From Aquarana catesbeiana (Eukaryota; Chordata; Amphibia; Anura; Ranidae): a DNA stretch of 64,000 bases. Shown here in pieces: positions 10,025-20,690 of the stretch. The notes under the pieces were generated by a model, which made no database searches, was not told the origin of the DNA, and worked only from the letters and a program-made list of their open reading frames with translations. The DNA is taken from NCBI RefSeq assembly GCF_042186555.1, contig NC_133327.1, positions 104,424,853 through 104,488,852 on the forward strand, given 5' to 3'. How positions within the stretch are numbered: position 1 is the stretch's first letter; each line of letters starts with the position of its first letter. The position numbers and the translations under genes were made by a program.

Positions 10025-10617
10025 CTTACTTGGGAGTTGGGTGAACGGTTCGGGCCAAGCAAAAGTTCAACCCAAACATTGCCTGTTCACCCGTTCGGCG
10101 AAAACCTGAATTTGCAGGGCATTTGGTGGGTGTAGGCCTTGTTGAGTGCCCTGCAATACACTGTGCACTGCACAGTGCAATCTAAGCCCTGGTTGGGCAA
10201 AGTTTTTACAATCAGGGTGCAGTGAATAGTTGATTGTTAAGCAGTGGGGCTGGGAAGCAGGCCACGGCATCCTTTACAAGCAATGAGTCATCAGCTGTCA
10301 AAGAGGTACTCCGCTGACAGCTGAATAAAAAAACATTGTAGGCAAAAAAATTGAAAAAAAGGAAAAAAAAACCCACGCCCAAATTTTAAAAAAAAATGTC
10401 ATGGCCCCACGCAGCCTGGCAGGCCAGGAAAGTGCGGGACGAACGAGCAAGTGCCCCCCCCGAATAATACCAGTGCACATGCCTCAACATAGGGCATGGA
10501 TGCATTGGGGTGGGGCTCTGCTGATCCCTGCACCCCCATGTGAATGAATATGGCCTACCCAGTCACCAAAAAAGTGTCAAAAATAAATAAAAACAGTAAA
10601 CAGGTTTTTGACAATTC
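10025..10617 (-). repeat. Family A copy 2, first piece
   Basis: Carries the family A landmarks in reverse orientation: the GAACGGTTCGGG edge, GCCTGGCAGGCC, and the CATGGATGCATTGGGG block. It is interrupted by the solo LTR at 10622 and resumes at 11897 after removal of one CTTT. Confidence 0.6.
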
Positions 10618-10621
10618 CTTT

Positions 10622-11896
10622 TGTAGCAGAATCTCTGACCCCTTCCAGTCCCATGGGAACCTTCAAGGGCAAAGATAGCTGACATCCTTCAATACGTGGT
10701 GGGCTGTGAGGAATAGTGGGTGCAAAGGTGGTAAAAGTCCTTGGGCGCCAGACACTTCTTGGATGTAAAAGAGGTTTTATTTCTTTGACAGTCCTTTTTA
10801 TATTTTGTAGGGGAAAGAGGGTTAGGTCGAGGACACCCTTAAGTAGTTGCAATTTCAAATGGCAGACTCCGAGACTTCAATAGGAGGACAGCCGTACAGG
10901 GAAAAGGCCCCAGGGAAAGGTGCCACTTTTGCATGTGCAGGATTGCTGTCTCCTATGGCAACAGTACTTAAACAGTTCCTAACTCAAAGTAACAGTTCTC
11001 TCAGCTGTACTACAACTTATCCTTGTAGTTCTTCAGTCCCTTGAGCTCCTGGTGTCTCATTGGACCCACTGATTCACTAACTCTGAATCCTGTAAGCTCC
11101 TCAAGGCTTTTGCGGTGGTATCTCCTTTAAGCGTCACCCACGCTTCCCTGCTTGGCACTTTGGATGCCTTCAAGCTTCACCCCTGCTGACCAGCTTGGTC
11201 CCTGGCTTAACACACAAGACTGCTCTGCAAGTGTCACCTCCGCTGATTGGGTCCCTGACTTGATCACCACCTGAAGTTTCCAGATTCTCCACCGTGCCCG
11301 TTCAGTGAGAATACTGCTCCGGTACTCACTTCAGTTACTCACTGTGGTCCCTGGTAAAGGCGATCGGACCCTACATGGCGACAGCTTCCCTTCTACCTCC
11401 GACCATTGACAGATTCTCCGGCCGGCAGAACCATCACCTTTGGTTGGACTGCAAGCCGCAGTCCCAACCCTGTGCTGCCCTCTTACTTCTGGATAGGACC
11501 TCACACAGCCTGGTAGCCTGATGCCCCGGGACAGGCCCAATCTCCAGCCTAGCAGCCCAGGGCATACGACACATTTCCACCCTGACGGTGGTCCAGGTGG
11601 CACACAAGAACCCGGATCACCTGACCTCACCCGAATATAGGCTCTCCCAGCAGGCCAAGGGATTCAAAAAAATCCCTGCCCATTGGCCGAGACACCCCAT
11701 ATATCCATAACCTGACCTTGAGTTGTCCTTCTCAATCAAATGCCTCCAAGTGCCCGGCCACCTGGTGGTAGAAGAGGAAAGTACAACCAGGCCAAACTTA
11801 AGGAGAAGTCAATGGATCCCTAGTAATTAACTACAGTAGCTACTCCTGATAAGGAATTTAGTGAAGAGCTCCCTGACTAAACCCCAGGGTGCTACA
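10622..11896 (-). mobile_element. Solo LTR, 1275 bp, with CTTT target duplication
   Basis: On the minus strand it begins TGTAGCACCCTGGGG and ends ATTCTGCTACA, so it has TG...CA termini and a 7-bp inverted terminal match (TGTAGCA/TGCTACA). CTTT occurs immediately outside both ends (10618-10621 and 11897-11900), a 4-bp duplication. An AATAAA signal lies near its 3' part, about 120 bp before the end (complement near 10780). No internal gag, pol or second LTR is present, so it is the product of LTR-LTR recombination. The length and 4-bp duplication fit a gypsy-type or endogenous retroviral LTR. I cannot separate those from an LTR alone. Confidence 0.8.
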
Positions 11897-12640
11897 CTTT
11901 ATTAAAAAATAATAAAAAACAATGTCCTTGATGTAGATCAGATGCCCGCCACCCCTACTGGACCCGAAAGAATTAAAAAAAATGCAGTAGGTAAAGGGCA
12001 GAGCCACCTAGCGACATCACCTGGTGGCCCCCTTGTGATGTCACTCAACGGTGCATGCTGGGTCAGTGACTTCGCAAGGGGCAGGGCCACCAGGTGACAT
12101 TGCTATGTGACTCCGCCCCTTATGTATACAAGAACTGTCAAATGACGGAGGCTGCAGTAGGCAGTCAGCCTTCATTGACGGCGGAGCATCTTTTCCTCTT
12201 TTTTCGGATCTGGCAGTGGTGGCGGGCATCTGATCTATATTAGGAGACATTGTTTTTTTTGCTTTTTTTAAATAAAGAAATTGTCAAAAACAATGTACAT
12301 TTTTTCCACAATGTAGCCTGTACTCATTCACATAGGGGAGGGCCGGGATCTGGGGCCCCTCTTCCAGATTCCGATAAGCCTTCTGCCCAAAGACCCCCAC
12401 AACCACAGCCCAAGGTTATGGGGAAGAGACCTTTGTCCCCATAAACATGGGGACAAGGTGCTTTGGGGTGGGGGGCAGAGCATTCACCCCCGATGTTGAG
12501 GGGATGTTGCCTGGTATTGTTCAGGAGGCAGGGGCTTGCTTATCCCTCCCCTTTCCTGGCCTGTATGCTCAGATAAGGGTCTGGTATGGATTCTGGGAAG
12601 TACCCCACACACATGAATGTGGCCTGCAGCGGGGACAGCA
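11897..12640. repeat. Family A copy 2, remainder
   Basis: Continues from CTTTATTAAAAAAT, then a segment with CACCTGGTGGCCCC and its diverged inverse GCCACCAGGTGAC about 80 bases on (an imperfect inverted pair around 12022-12096). At about 12290 it switches to a plus-strand family A block with ACATGGGGACAAGGTGC and GGGTCTGGTATGGATTCTGGG. The orientation change implies two abutting copies or an internal inversion. Confidence 0.55.
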
Positions 12641-12659
12641 CTGGATTCATTTGCAGGTA

Positions 12660-13522
12660 GGTGTCACATAATTTGCTAGTATACAATGCTTTTACTTTGC
12701 AGGGGAAAAAAAGGGTTTAACTTTTAATGAATTGCAGAGCATTCTGCTAACTTTAAAATATATCTTTCCAGCAAATGAATACTGTCATAAAATAACATTT
12801 CTATAATTAATGTATGTCATTTTTGCATTATGATATAAAAATAAGCTGCAATGTTTCTTTTTGAAGTGCTATAACTACTAATTATAAGACAATACAACTA
12901 TGAAAATGACCGTATATTAGAAAATACAGCATGATTTGGCTGAGCTCTGTGTATTTTTTGTTTTTTGGTTATTCAACATTAATAATTTATATTACACCAC
13001 TATAAATCATATAATTTATTAAAACCTTTAAAGCATTAATTGTAAGCCGTCATTAGGTAATTATCTGGTTATTTCCTTAACATTGGCAATTAAGATGATC
13101 TAATTTCCTTTTCTCATTAGGCCACTCTCTCTAGATTAATTACCTCTTTATCAATGTCCTCTTATAGTTTTCACTTGCTATAATGCGTAGGGCCATCCTG
13201 CTTGCCAGTACTGGTGTAATGCAATGTTTCTCCACTTAATTTAAAGTAAATGTAAATCCTATCTGAATGACATTTAGTATGCTAAAGCACTTTGTATCAT
13301 GACAGCTGCTATTTTTGTCAATGTCTATTTCATTTAGTGTTTCATCTCAGTGCTACTGACCCCCTTCAGCCTCTTGCCATCATTTCCTGATCACTTTCAC
13401 TCTCTCCAGTGATGGCTGCTTGACATTTTTCAGAGTGAGTTTCTTGAGGGTGACAACAGTGGGCAATGCATGGATAATTGTAAAAGGGAGCCGTAAGGGG
13501 CCGGGGGGTCTTTATATTTCCA
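12660..13522. other. AT-rich non-repetitive stretch
   Basis: No element or gene recognised and no similar copy in the window. The part 13010-13150 is rich in TAATTA/ATTAAT-type motifs (taattgtaag, ggtaattatc, gcaattaaga, gattaattacc), which makes it the only part that could plausibly be old single-copy or regulatory sequence. Confidence 0.35.
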
Positions 13523-13525
13523 TAA

Positions 13526-13943
13526 GACTCCTTTCACACTAGGGCCTTGGCCGCGTTAAGTGGTGATCATTTTAGCGGCGCTTTACCGCTGTTTAAGCGG
13601 TGCTTTTCGGTTAAGCGGTGCTTCTCGGCCACTAACAGGACGCTTTTAACCCCAAAGAGGAGGATAAAAACTCCCATGTTGCAGCGCTTCCAAAGCACTT
13701 TTCAGGCACTTCAGAAGCGCTGCCCATTCATTCCAATGGGCAGGGCATTTTTGGAGCACTAAATACAGCGCTCCCAACCCGCCCCAAAAATGTCGCTTGC
13801 AGGACTTTTCAGAATGTCCCACAAGCACACTGCCCCAGTGTGAAAAGTCACACTTGAATGAATGGGAAGCAGTTTTCAGGTGCTTAGCAGAGGCTATTTC
13901 CAGCGCTAAAGCGCCTGAAAACCACTAAAGTATGAAAAGGGTC
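13526..13943. mobile_element. Harbinger-type MITE, TAA duplication
   Basis: Terminal repeats GACTCCTTTCACACTAGGG and the complement of AGTATGAAAAGGGTC, bounded by TAA at 13523-13525 and 13944-13946. A TWA duplication is the Harbinger hallmark. The interior is rich in GCGCT/AGCGC and contains CATTCATTCCAATGGG, shared in kind with the 31088-31432 element. Confidence 0.75.
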
Positions 13944-13946
13944 TAA

Positions 13947-14691
13947 AGAGTTCCCTGTGTTGCCTGCTACTTCTGTGATTGGTGTAGAGCCACAGAGGTG
14001 TTGACATGCATGAAAGAGTGTTGCAAAGCACCTTGGAAATCTGGAGGGTGAAACATAATGTCCTTGGTCTCATTTAAGTAGTGTCTGGATGGGAATAAGC
14101 TATGTAGTTGGTGTTTGGGTTATGGCAAAGTTGGCTGTGCTCCCCTTGGGGGTCATTAAGCATGCCTCTGCAGAGCTGAAGTAAGGAGAAAGAGTAGTTC
14201 ATATTCTATAAGGGGTAAGCAGCCTAGAAGCATTCTTGTGAAAACTTTATTCATATTGTGAGAGTATCACTTGAAACTTGAAATAAAATATTCATTCTGT
14301 TCAGAATAATGTTACAGAAAAAATGCTCAAAAGATAACTACAGCTGTGAGGACATCACTCCTTAGATAGGCCGTAGACAATGCAAATTTCTTCCCTGCAA
14401 CCATGGGGTGCAGGAAGTACATTTTCACAATTCCCCCATCAACACAGACAGTGCTGAAAGGAGAATCCATCCCACTAAGCAATTGTCTGCTCTCAGCAGG
14501 GGAAGGGGGGTGTCGGTGGGGCAGGGGGAGCCGTCCCTGCCGGGAGAAGACAATGAATTGAGGGCGAATACTGCTGTGCAAAATGTAAGCACATTGTTTC
14601 CCTGGAAGCCCAGGTTCTGAATCTGGGGAAGAAACTGTCAGCACTGAGAAGTCCCTCCATACTAAGGGAGAGCCAGGAACGTACACGGCAG
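13947..14691. other. Unassigned sequence upstream of CR1-A
   Basis: No firm feature. The last 300 bases become GC-rich and may be the CR1 5' leader, but without a second full-length copy the CR1 start cannot be placed. Confidence 0.35.
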
Positions 14692-15460
14692 GTGCCACCA
14701 GGGGCCAGCACAGAGGCGGGTGGAGACAAAGAGGTGCAGGCACTAGCAAAGAGTAGATGGGTGACAGTCAGGAAGGGTAGAGGGGGAAGTGCCAGGAAGG
14801 CCGATCCAGGACTGGAGCATCCCAATAAGTACGCTCCATTGAGTGACATTGGTGAAACCAGTCAGGGACCAGCACTGCTGGAGCTGAGGGACTCTCCTAG
14901 CTGCCGGGGGAAGAACTCCTCCAGTGAGAGTAGGGGGGCAGTGAAGGGAAAGGAAATACAGATTCTGGTGGTAGGGGACTCAATTCTTAGAAGGACAGAG
15001 AGGGCAATCTGTAACAAAGACCTGAAGCGCCGAACAGTATGTTGTCTACCAGGCACTCGGGTTCGGCACATCACGGATCTTGTGGACAGATTACTGGGAG
15101 GGGCTGGGGAAGACCCCGCTGTCATGGTGCATGTTGGCACCAATGACAAAGTCAGAGGCAGATGGAGTGTCCTAAAGAATGATTTTAGGGACTTAGGAGC
15201 TAAATTGAGGAAAAGGACCTTCAAGGTAGTATTCTCAGGAATACTACCAGTACATCGAGCCACACCAGAAAGGCAGAGGGAGATTAGGGAAGTGGCTGAA
15301 GAGCTGGTGTAGTAAGGAGGGGTTTGGGTTCCTGGAGGACTGGGCCGACTTCTCAGTCGATAACCGGTACTATAGAAGGGACAGACTGCACCTAAATGAG
15401 GAGGGTGCAGATCTGCTGGGAATGAAGATGACCAAAAAGTTAGAGGGGTTTTTAAACTAG
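14692..15460 (+). pseudogene. CR1 ORF1 with SGNH/GDSL esterase-like domain
   Basis: CR1 ORF1 proteins can carry an SGNH hydrolase (esterase) fold of unsettled role in retrotransposition (known for the clade). Visible blocks are ILVVGDSILRR, with the nucleophile Ser, at about residue 90; VMVHVGTND, with the Asn/Asp block, at about 147; and DRLHLNEEG near the end, with the Asp-x-x-His pair. The last block lies in another frame: one indel near 15290 shifts reading from EIREVAEELV to WLKSWCSKEG, and the true end is the TAG at 15458-15460. The region before residue 60 is basic and low in complexity. No credible ATG opens the frame (14692 is a GTG), so the start is uncertain. The catalytic residues persist despite the shift. 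Confidence 0.8.
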
Positions 15461-15543
15461 GCGATGGGGGGAAGGGTCCAGAGGTAGAGATAGCCAGCCC
15501 GGAAGGTATTCCAGAGGGTAGTATTGGGGGCATTAGTGGTAGG

Positions 15544-17957
15544 TTGACCAAAGCACAAAAACACAAGGTAAGTATAGTAGCAAGTCCTAGTTGCAATCTC
15601 AAAACACCCAATACGAGGACAATATGCAACCGGTCTAAACTATGTGGTATGTTCACCAATGCCAGGAACATGGTGGACAAGATGGGTGAACTAGAGATAC
15701 TGCTGTACGAGGAGGATTTGGATTTTGTGGGAATTTCAGAGACCTGGTTCAACAGCTCTCATGATTGGCTGGCAAACATTCAAGGGTATACCCTTTACCG
15801 CAAGGATAGAGAGGGTAAAAAAGGGGGAGGGGTATGCCTATATATCAAGAATAATGTACAAGTGAATTTGAGAGATGACATCACTGAGGGAGCTAGGGAG
15901 GAGGTGGAATCCTTATGGGTAGAGCTCCAAAGGGATGACGCTAAGGGGAAAATAATACTGGGAGTATGCTATAGGCTCCCTAACCTGAGGGAGGAAGTGG
16001 AGACAGATCTCCTATCACAATTTGGATTAGCAGCAAGAATGGGAACTGTTATCATATTGGGGGATTTTAATTATCCAGACATAGACTGGGCGGAGGGAAC
16101 CGCACATTCATTTAAGGCTCGCCAGTTCCTTAATGTCTTGCAGGACAATTTTATGGGTCAGATGGTAGACGCACCAACTAGAAATAAAACATTACTGGAT
16201 CTACTGATTACCAACAAAACAGACCTGATCACGGATGTAGAAATACGGGGCAATTTAGGTAACAGCGATCACAGGTCAATTCGTTTCAGTATAAATCACA
16301 CAAATAGGAAACATAAAGGGAATACAAAGACACTGAATTTCAAAAGAGCCAACTTCCCTAAACTACAAACCTTGCTAAAAGGCATAAATTGGGATAAAAT
16401 ATTAGGAACAAAGAACACGGAGGAGAGATGGGTTTGCTTAAGAGCATATTAAATAAGGACATTAGCCAATGCATCCCATTGGGTAATAAATTTAAAAGAG
16501 CGAACAAAAGTCCTGGATGGCTTAACTCCAATGTAAAAATGCATATAAAAGCAAAGGAGAAGGTCTTCAAAAAATACAAGGTTGAGGGATCATCCTTAGC
16601 ATTCAGACTTTATAAAGAATGCAACAAGAAATGTAAGGGTGCAATTAGGACGGCTAAGATAAAACATGAAAGACACATAGCGGAGGAGAGCAAAAAAAAT
16701 CCCAAGAAATTCTTTAAGTATGTAAACAGTAAAAAAGGGAGCACAGACCATATTGGCCCCATAAAGAATGAGGAAGGACATCTGATTACAAAGGATGGGG
16801 AGATGGCAAAGGTATTGAATTTATTCTTCTCCTCAGGCTTCACGAGTGAATCGGGGGGCTTCAGTAACCAAAACTGCAGTGTTTATCCTCATGACACAAC
16901 ACAGGAAGCACCTCCATGGTTAACAGAGGACAGAATTAAAATTAGACTTGAGAAACTTAACATTAATAAATAACTGGGACCAGATGGCTCAGATGGCTTG
17001 GATCCGAGGGTACTTAGGGAACTCAGTCAAGTGATTGCCAGACCGTTGTTCCTAATTTTTACAGACAGTCTACTGACTGGAATGGTACCAGATGATTGGA
17101 AAAAAGCCAATGTAGCACCAATATTTAAAAAGGACCCAAAATACATCCCCGGGAATTACAGACCAGTTAGCCTAACATCAATAGTATGTAAACTCTTGGA
17201 GGGGATGATAAGGGACTATATACAAGATTTTAGTAATGAGAACGGTATCATTAGCAGTAATCAGCATGGATTCATGAAGAATCGTTCTTGCCAAACCAAT
17301 CTACTAAACTTCTATGAGGAGGTGAGTTGCCATCTAGATAAAGGAAGGCCCGTAGACGTGGTGTATCTGGATTTTGCAAAAGCATTTGAGCACAGTTCCC
17401 CATAAACGTTTACTGTACAAAATAAGGTCAGTTGGCATGGACCATAGGGTGAGTACATGGATTGAAAACTGGCTACAAGGGTGAGTTCAGAGGGTGGTGA
17501 TAAATGGGGAGTACTTAGAATGGTCAGGGGTGGGTAGTGGGGTTCCCCAGGGTTCTGTGCTGGGACCAATCCTATTTAATTTGTTCATAAATGACCTGGA
17601 GGATGGGATAAACAGTTCAATCACTGTGTTTGCAGACGATACTATGCTAAGCAGGGCAATAACTTCTCCGCAGTATGTGGAAACCTTGCAAAAAGATATG
17701 AACAAATTAATGGGGTGGACAACTACATGGCAAATGAGGTTTAATGTAGAAAAATGTAAAATAATGCATTTGGGTGGCAAAAATATGAATGCAATCTATA
17801 CACTGGGGGGAGAACCTCTGGGGGAATCTAGGATGGAAAAGGACCTGGTGGTCCTAGTAGATGATAGGCTCAGCAATGGCATGCAATGCCAAGCTGCTGC
17901 TAACAAAGCAAACAGAATATTGGCATGCATTAAAAAGGGGATCAACTCCAGAGATTA
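15544..17957 (+). pseudogene. CR1 ORF2: APE endonuclease and reverse transcriptase, broken
   Basis: ORF2 nicks the target DNA and copies the element RNA. The endonuclease has TNARN, GISETWF (catalytic Glu near residue 66), ILGDFNYPDIDW and NSDHRS. The RT follows with NYRPVSLTS, NQHGFMKNRSC, VYLDFAKAF and VFADDT. Comparison with CR1-B shows the lesions: one T lost near 16438, a TAA plus a 9-bp duplication at about 16970-16998 (where CR1-B reads SPGPDGLHP), an inserted base near 17388 (AFEH in place of AFDT), and a TGA near 17481. The C-terminal RT tail is missing because the element stops at 17957. Clearly dead. Family assignment is firm from the domain order and the CR1-type 3' end of its sister copies. 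Confidence 0.92.
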
Positions 17958-18931
17958 GGGTTGTCCCGATACCGATACTAGTATCGGTATCGGCACCGAT
18001 ACCAAGCATTTGCCCAAGTACTTGTACTCGGGCAAATGCTACCGATGCTTCCGCCGATACCTAGACTGTCAGCTGTGATCAGCGCGTGGGGGAGTTACAA
18101 GCTTCTCCCCCCGCGCTTTCAGCTGCTTTAGTGACACAGCGGTGATCGGTGCTTGTAATTCCCCCACACGCGATCACCGCTGACTGTCACTGCATCCCCC
18201 TTAGTCCCCCTCCGCTGTCCTGCTCCGCTGCTTGTCCCCCTCCGTTCCAATGTCCCCCTCCGCTGTCCTGCTCCGCTGCATTGTCCCCCTCTGTTCCAAT
18301 GTCCCCCTCCGCTGTATTGTTCCCCTCCGCTGTATTGTTCCCCTCCGCTGTCCTCCTCCGCTCCAATGTCCTCCTCCGCTGTATTGTCCCCTTCCGCTCC
18401 AATGTCCTCCTCCGCTGTATTGTCCCCTTCCGCTCCAATGTCCTCCTCCGCTGTATTGTCCCCCTCCGCTGTCCTCTTTCTTTGCTCTGTCCCCCTCCGC
18501 TGTCCCCCTCCGTTCCGGCGTTCTGCTGTCTCTCTCCGCTGTGTGTGTATGGATAGAGTCAGCTGACTCTGTCCATTCACATAACTGAAACATTGTAATC
18601 TCCTGTGATTACGATGTGTCAGTTTATGAATGGAGAGGAGCCGCTGTCTTCTCTCCATTCATTGTCAGTGCAGCTGAGGCTGCAGAGAAAGAGATTGGGG
18701 AATCTCTATCCTCTGTCTCTTTCTCTGTCTCAAGGGGGAGATATCAGAGGTCTGTTAAGACCCCTGATATCTCACCAAAGCCCCCCAACAGGGCTAATTA
18801 AAAAAAAACACACACACCTAGTGCAATAAAGAATAAAAAAAAATTGTAAAAAATAATAAATGTAAATGAAAAAAAAAAAAAAAAAAAAACACACACACAC
18901 AGGCACCGTTCACTCACACCCCCCCGCCCCC

Positions 18932-18962
<31 letters not shown>

Positions 18963-19048
18963 CACTGTCACGTGACATTAAAAAAAAGTATCGGTAATCG
19001 GTATCGGCGAGTACTTGAAAAAAAGTATCGGTACTTGTACTTGATTCA
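17958..19048 (+). mobile_element. GTATCGG-rich DNA element, 3' truncated
   Basis: Starts TAGGGTTGTCCCGATACCGATACTAGTATCGG and ends in GTATCGGTAATCGGTATCGGCGAGTACTTG and AGTATCGGTACTTG, so both ends are made of GTATCGG repeats in opposite orientation. The start pattern resembles hAT-type non-autonomous elements (inference). The mirror of TAGGGTTGTCCC is absent, so the right end is cut. A 16-bp-arm hairpin (AGCATTTGCCC.. with ..GGGCAAATGCT) lies at 18005-18041. The interior includes a minisatellite and A-rich/CA-rich runs at 18863-18962. Confidence 0.65.
18190..18540 (+). repeat. CCCCCTCCGCTGT minisatellite
   Basis: About 350 bp of short units built on GTCCCCCTCCGCTGTATT and GTCCTCCTCCGCTCCAAT, repeating with a period near 15-30 bases. 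All six frames are open over it because no stop occurs in the units. The resulting Pro/Ser- or Arg/Gly-rich peptides are not genes. Confidence 0.9.
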
Positions 19049-19792
19049 AATCATCTTTGGCTGTCCTTACACACCATAAAGAAACATCTGATAATGGAAA
19101 TGCAGGTAATGCAGTTATTTCACAAGAGAAAGGCCACAGAGCTGGTTGAGCCATGGTAAGAGAACCTGGGTGCAATCAACCAATGCAGTGGCCTCAATGT
19201 TGGGAAGTGGAATCTTCCCCAAGGAAACACGAGAAAGAGAGAGAAATTTGTAACTTGTAATTTGCACTGGATTTCTAGAGGAGCAATCATAGCGAAGTCC
19301 TGTGCTGGTAAGTTGTAGAGGCACCAGTAGATGGACAATAAGTCCGAGGCATAGTGAAGTCCTATCCACAGCAAAAGAAAGCAATGGGAGTTGGACATAC
19401 CAGGAAGGGGGTTTGTAAGACCCACCTGGAGAAGTGTAAGCCTGGCTGGTGAAGAGGAGGATTTTCTCTCTGAAAGCACATTTCCAGGATTCTTTCTGAG
19501 ATGAGCTGGAAGGAGCAGAAGCAGTAATCTCCAGTGAGGAAGTATGTCCCGTGGTTCAGTCCCCTGTTTTCCCTCTGTGCAGTGGCAGTGCTTTAACATC
19601 TAGTGATAGCGGCACAGCCTCTGAACTGTGTGTTATATCCAGCCATTTAGGACACACTCTGCTCCTTCATGCTGGTCAGTCCCCATATGCTGTGTTTGTT
19701 TTTATGTCTGCCTAATCCAATAAAACTTTGCTACATTATGAGGCGGTCTTGCGCCTTTTCCTGCCTTTTTTTTTTTTGCCTCTATACATATT
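19049..19792. other. Unassigned, transcript-like sequence
   Basis: No protein family signature. An AATAAA lies near 19720 (CCAATAAAACTTTGC) followed by a T-rich tract, which could be an LTR or gene-tail fragment. No second copy in the window. Confidence 0.3.
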
Positions 19793-20041
19793 GGGGTGGA
19801 TTTACTAAAGGCAAATAGAATGTGCACTTTGCAATTGCAGTTGCACTGATTTTCTCAGAGCTTTGTAAATACGGTAAAGCTTTACTTTGTAAGGAATACC
19901 CAATCAGGTGCAAGGAAAGTGAAAAAAAAGCACTTTTGCTTGCACCTGATTGGATGATGGAAATCTTCTCTGGGGAAAATGAGTGCAACTGCACTTTCAG
20001 AGTTTTTTGCACAATCTATTTGTCTTTAGTAAATCCACCCC
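19793..20041. mobile_element. MITE, TTTACTAAAGGCAAA family, full copy
   Basis: Bounded by GGGGTGGATTTACTAAAGG and the near-complement CTTTAGTAAATCCACCCC. The interior is partly self-complementary (CAATCAGGTGCAAGG with TTGCACCTGATTGG around 19900-19955). Same family as 3608-3898. Confidence 0.85.
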
Positions 20042-20208
20042 TATGAATGTGAAAAAGCCACTTGTAGCCTCTACCAAAATCAATATGGAAGGTTGACCAC
20101 ACAGGTTCACGATTAGAGAACTGGGACAGAGTGTTGACAGCCTATAATAGAAAGTGGCTGAACAAAAATAATATAACAAAAAAAATATATATATATATGG
20201 GGGTTGTT

Positions 20209-20281
<73 letters not shown>

Positions 20282-20284
20282 CAA
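20042..20284. repeat. Unassigned flank plus (TA)n microsatellite
   Basis: 20042-20185 shows no element. A short TA run at 20187-20198 and a long one at 20213-20278 follow. Confidence 0.85.
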
Positions 20285-20690
20285 AACTGACTGCTGTCGC
20301 TTTTACTTTTTTGACACTTTTTTGGTGAATGGGTAGGGGTACAATGTACCCCTACCCATTCACATGGGGGCGGGATCTGGGGGCCCCCTTATTAAAGGGG
20401 GCTTCCAGATTCCAATAAGCCCCCTGCCCGCAGACCCCCACAACCACCGGGCTAGGGTTGTGGGGATGTGGCCCTTGTCTCCATCAACATGGGGACAAGG
20501 TGCTTTGGGGGGACCCCAAGGCACCCTCCCATGTTAAGGGCATGTGGCCTGGTACAGTTCAGGGGTGGCGCTCTATCGCCTCCCCCCTTTTCCTGCGGCC
20601 TGCCAGGTTGCATGCTTGGATAAGGGTCTGGTATGGACTTTGTGGGGGTTGTTCGGCTAATCCCTATTCCCAGCCCCTTTATTTCCATTC
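20285..20690 (+). repeat. Family A copy 3
   Basis: Contains the family landmarks ACATGGGGACAAGGTGC, GGCCTGCCAGGTTGCATGC and AAGGGTCTGGTATGGA. It opens with a perfect 18-bp-arm hairpin at 20325-20342 and 20346-20363 (GTGAATGGGTAGGGGTAC and its complement, 3-base loop). Confidence 0.75.

Larger units (their letters stand above)
14692..17957 (+). mobile_element. CR1-clade LINE copy CR1-A
   Basis: Holds two ORFs: an esterase-bearing ORF1 and an endonuclease/RT ORF2. From 15824 on it matches CR1-B closely. It stops at GAGAT (17957), where CR1-B continues with AAAACGATAATTC, so the last ~580 bp, including the CR1 3' tail, are missing. A GTATCGG-rich element occupies the break. CR1 normally truncates at the 5' end, so loss of the 3' end needs a later deletion or replacement. 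Confidence 0.9.

Noticed and set aside
14862..15752. 296-codon minus-strand frame overlapping CR1 ORF1
   Set aside because: Antisense shadow of the CR1 esterase and endonuclease region. No domain and composition set by the opposite strand.
18128..18658. Long Gly/Arg/Gln-rich (minus) and Pro/Ser-rich (plus) open frames
   Set aside because: Every frame over the CCCCCTCCGCTGT minisatellite is open. The peptides only echo the DNA repeat.
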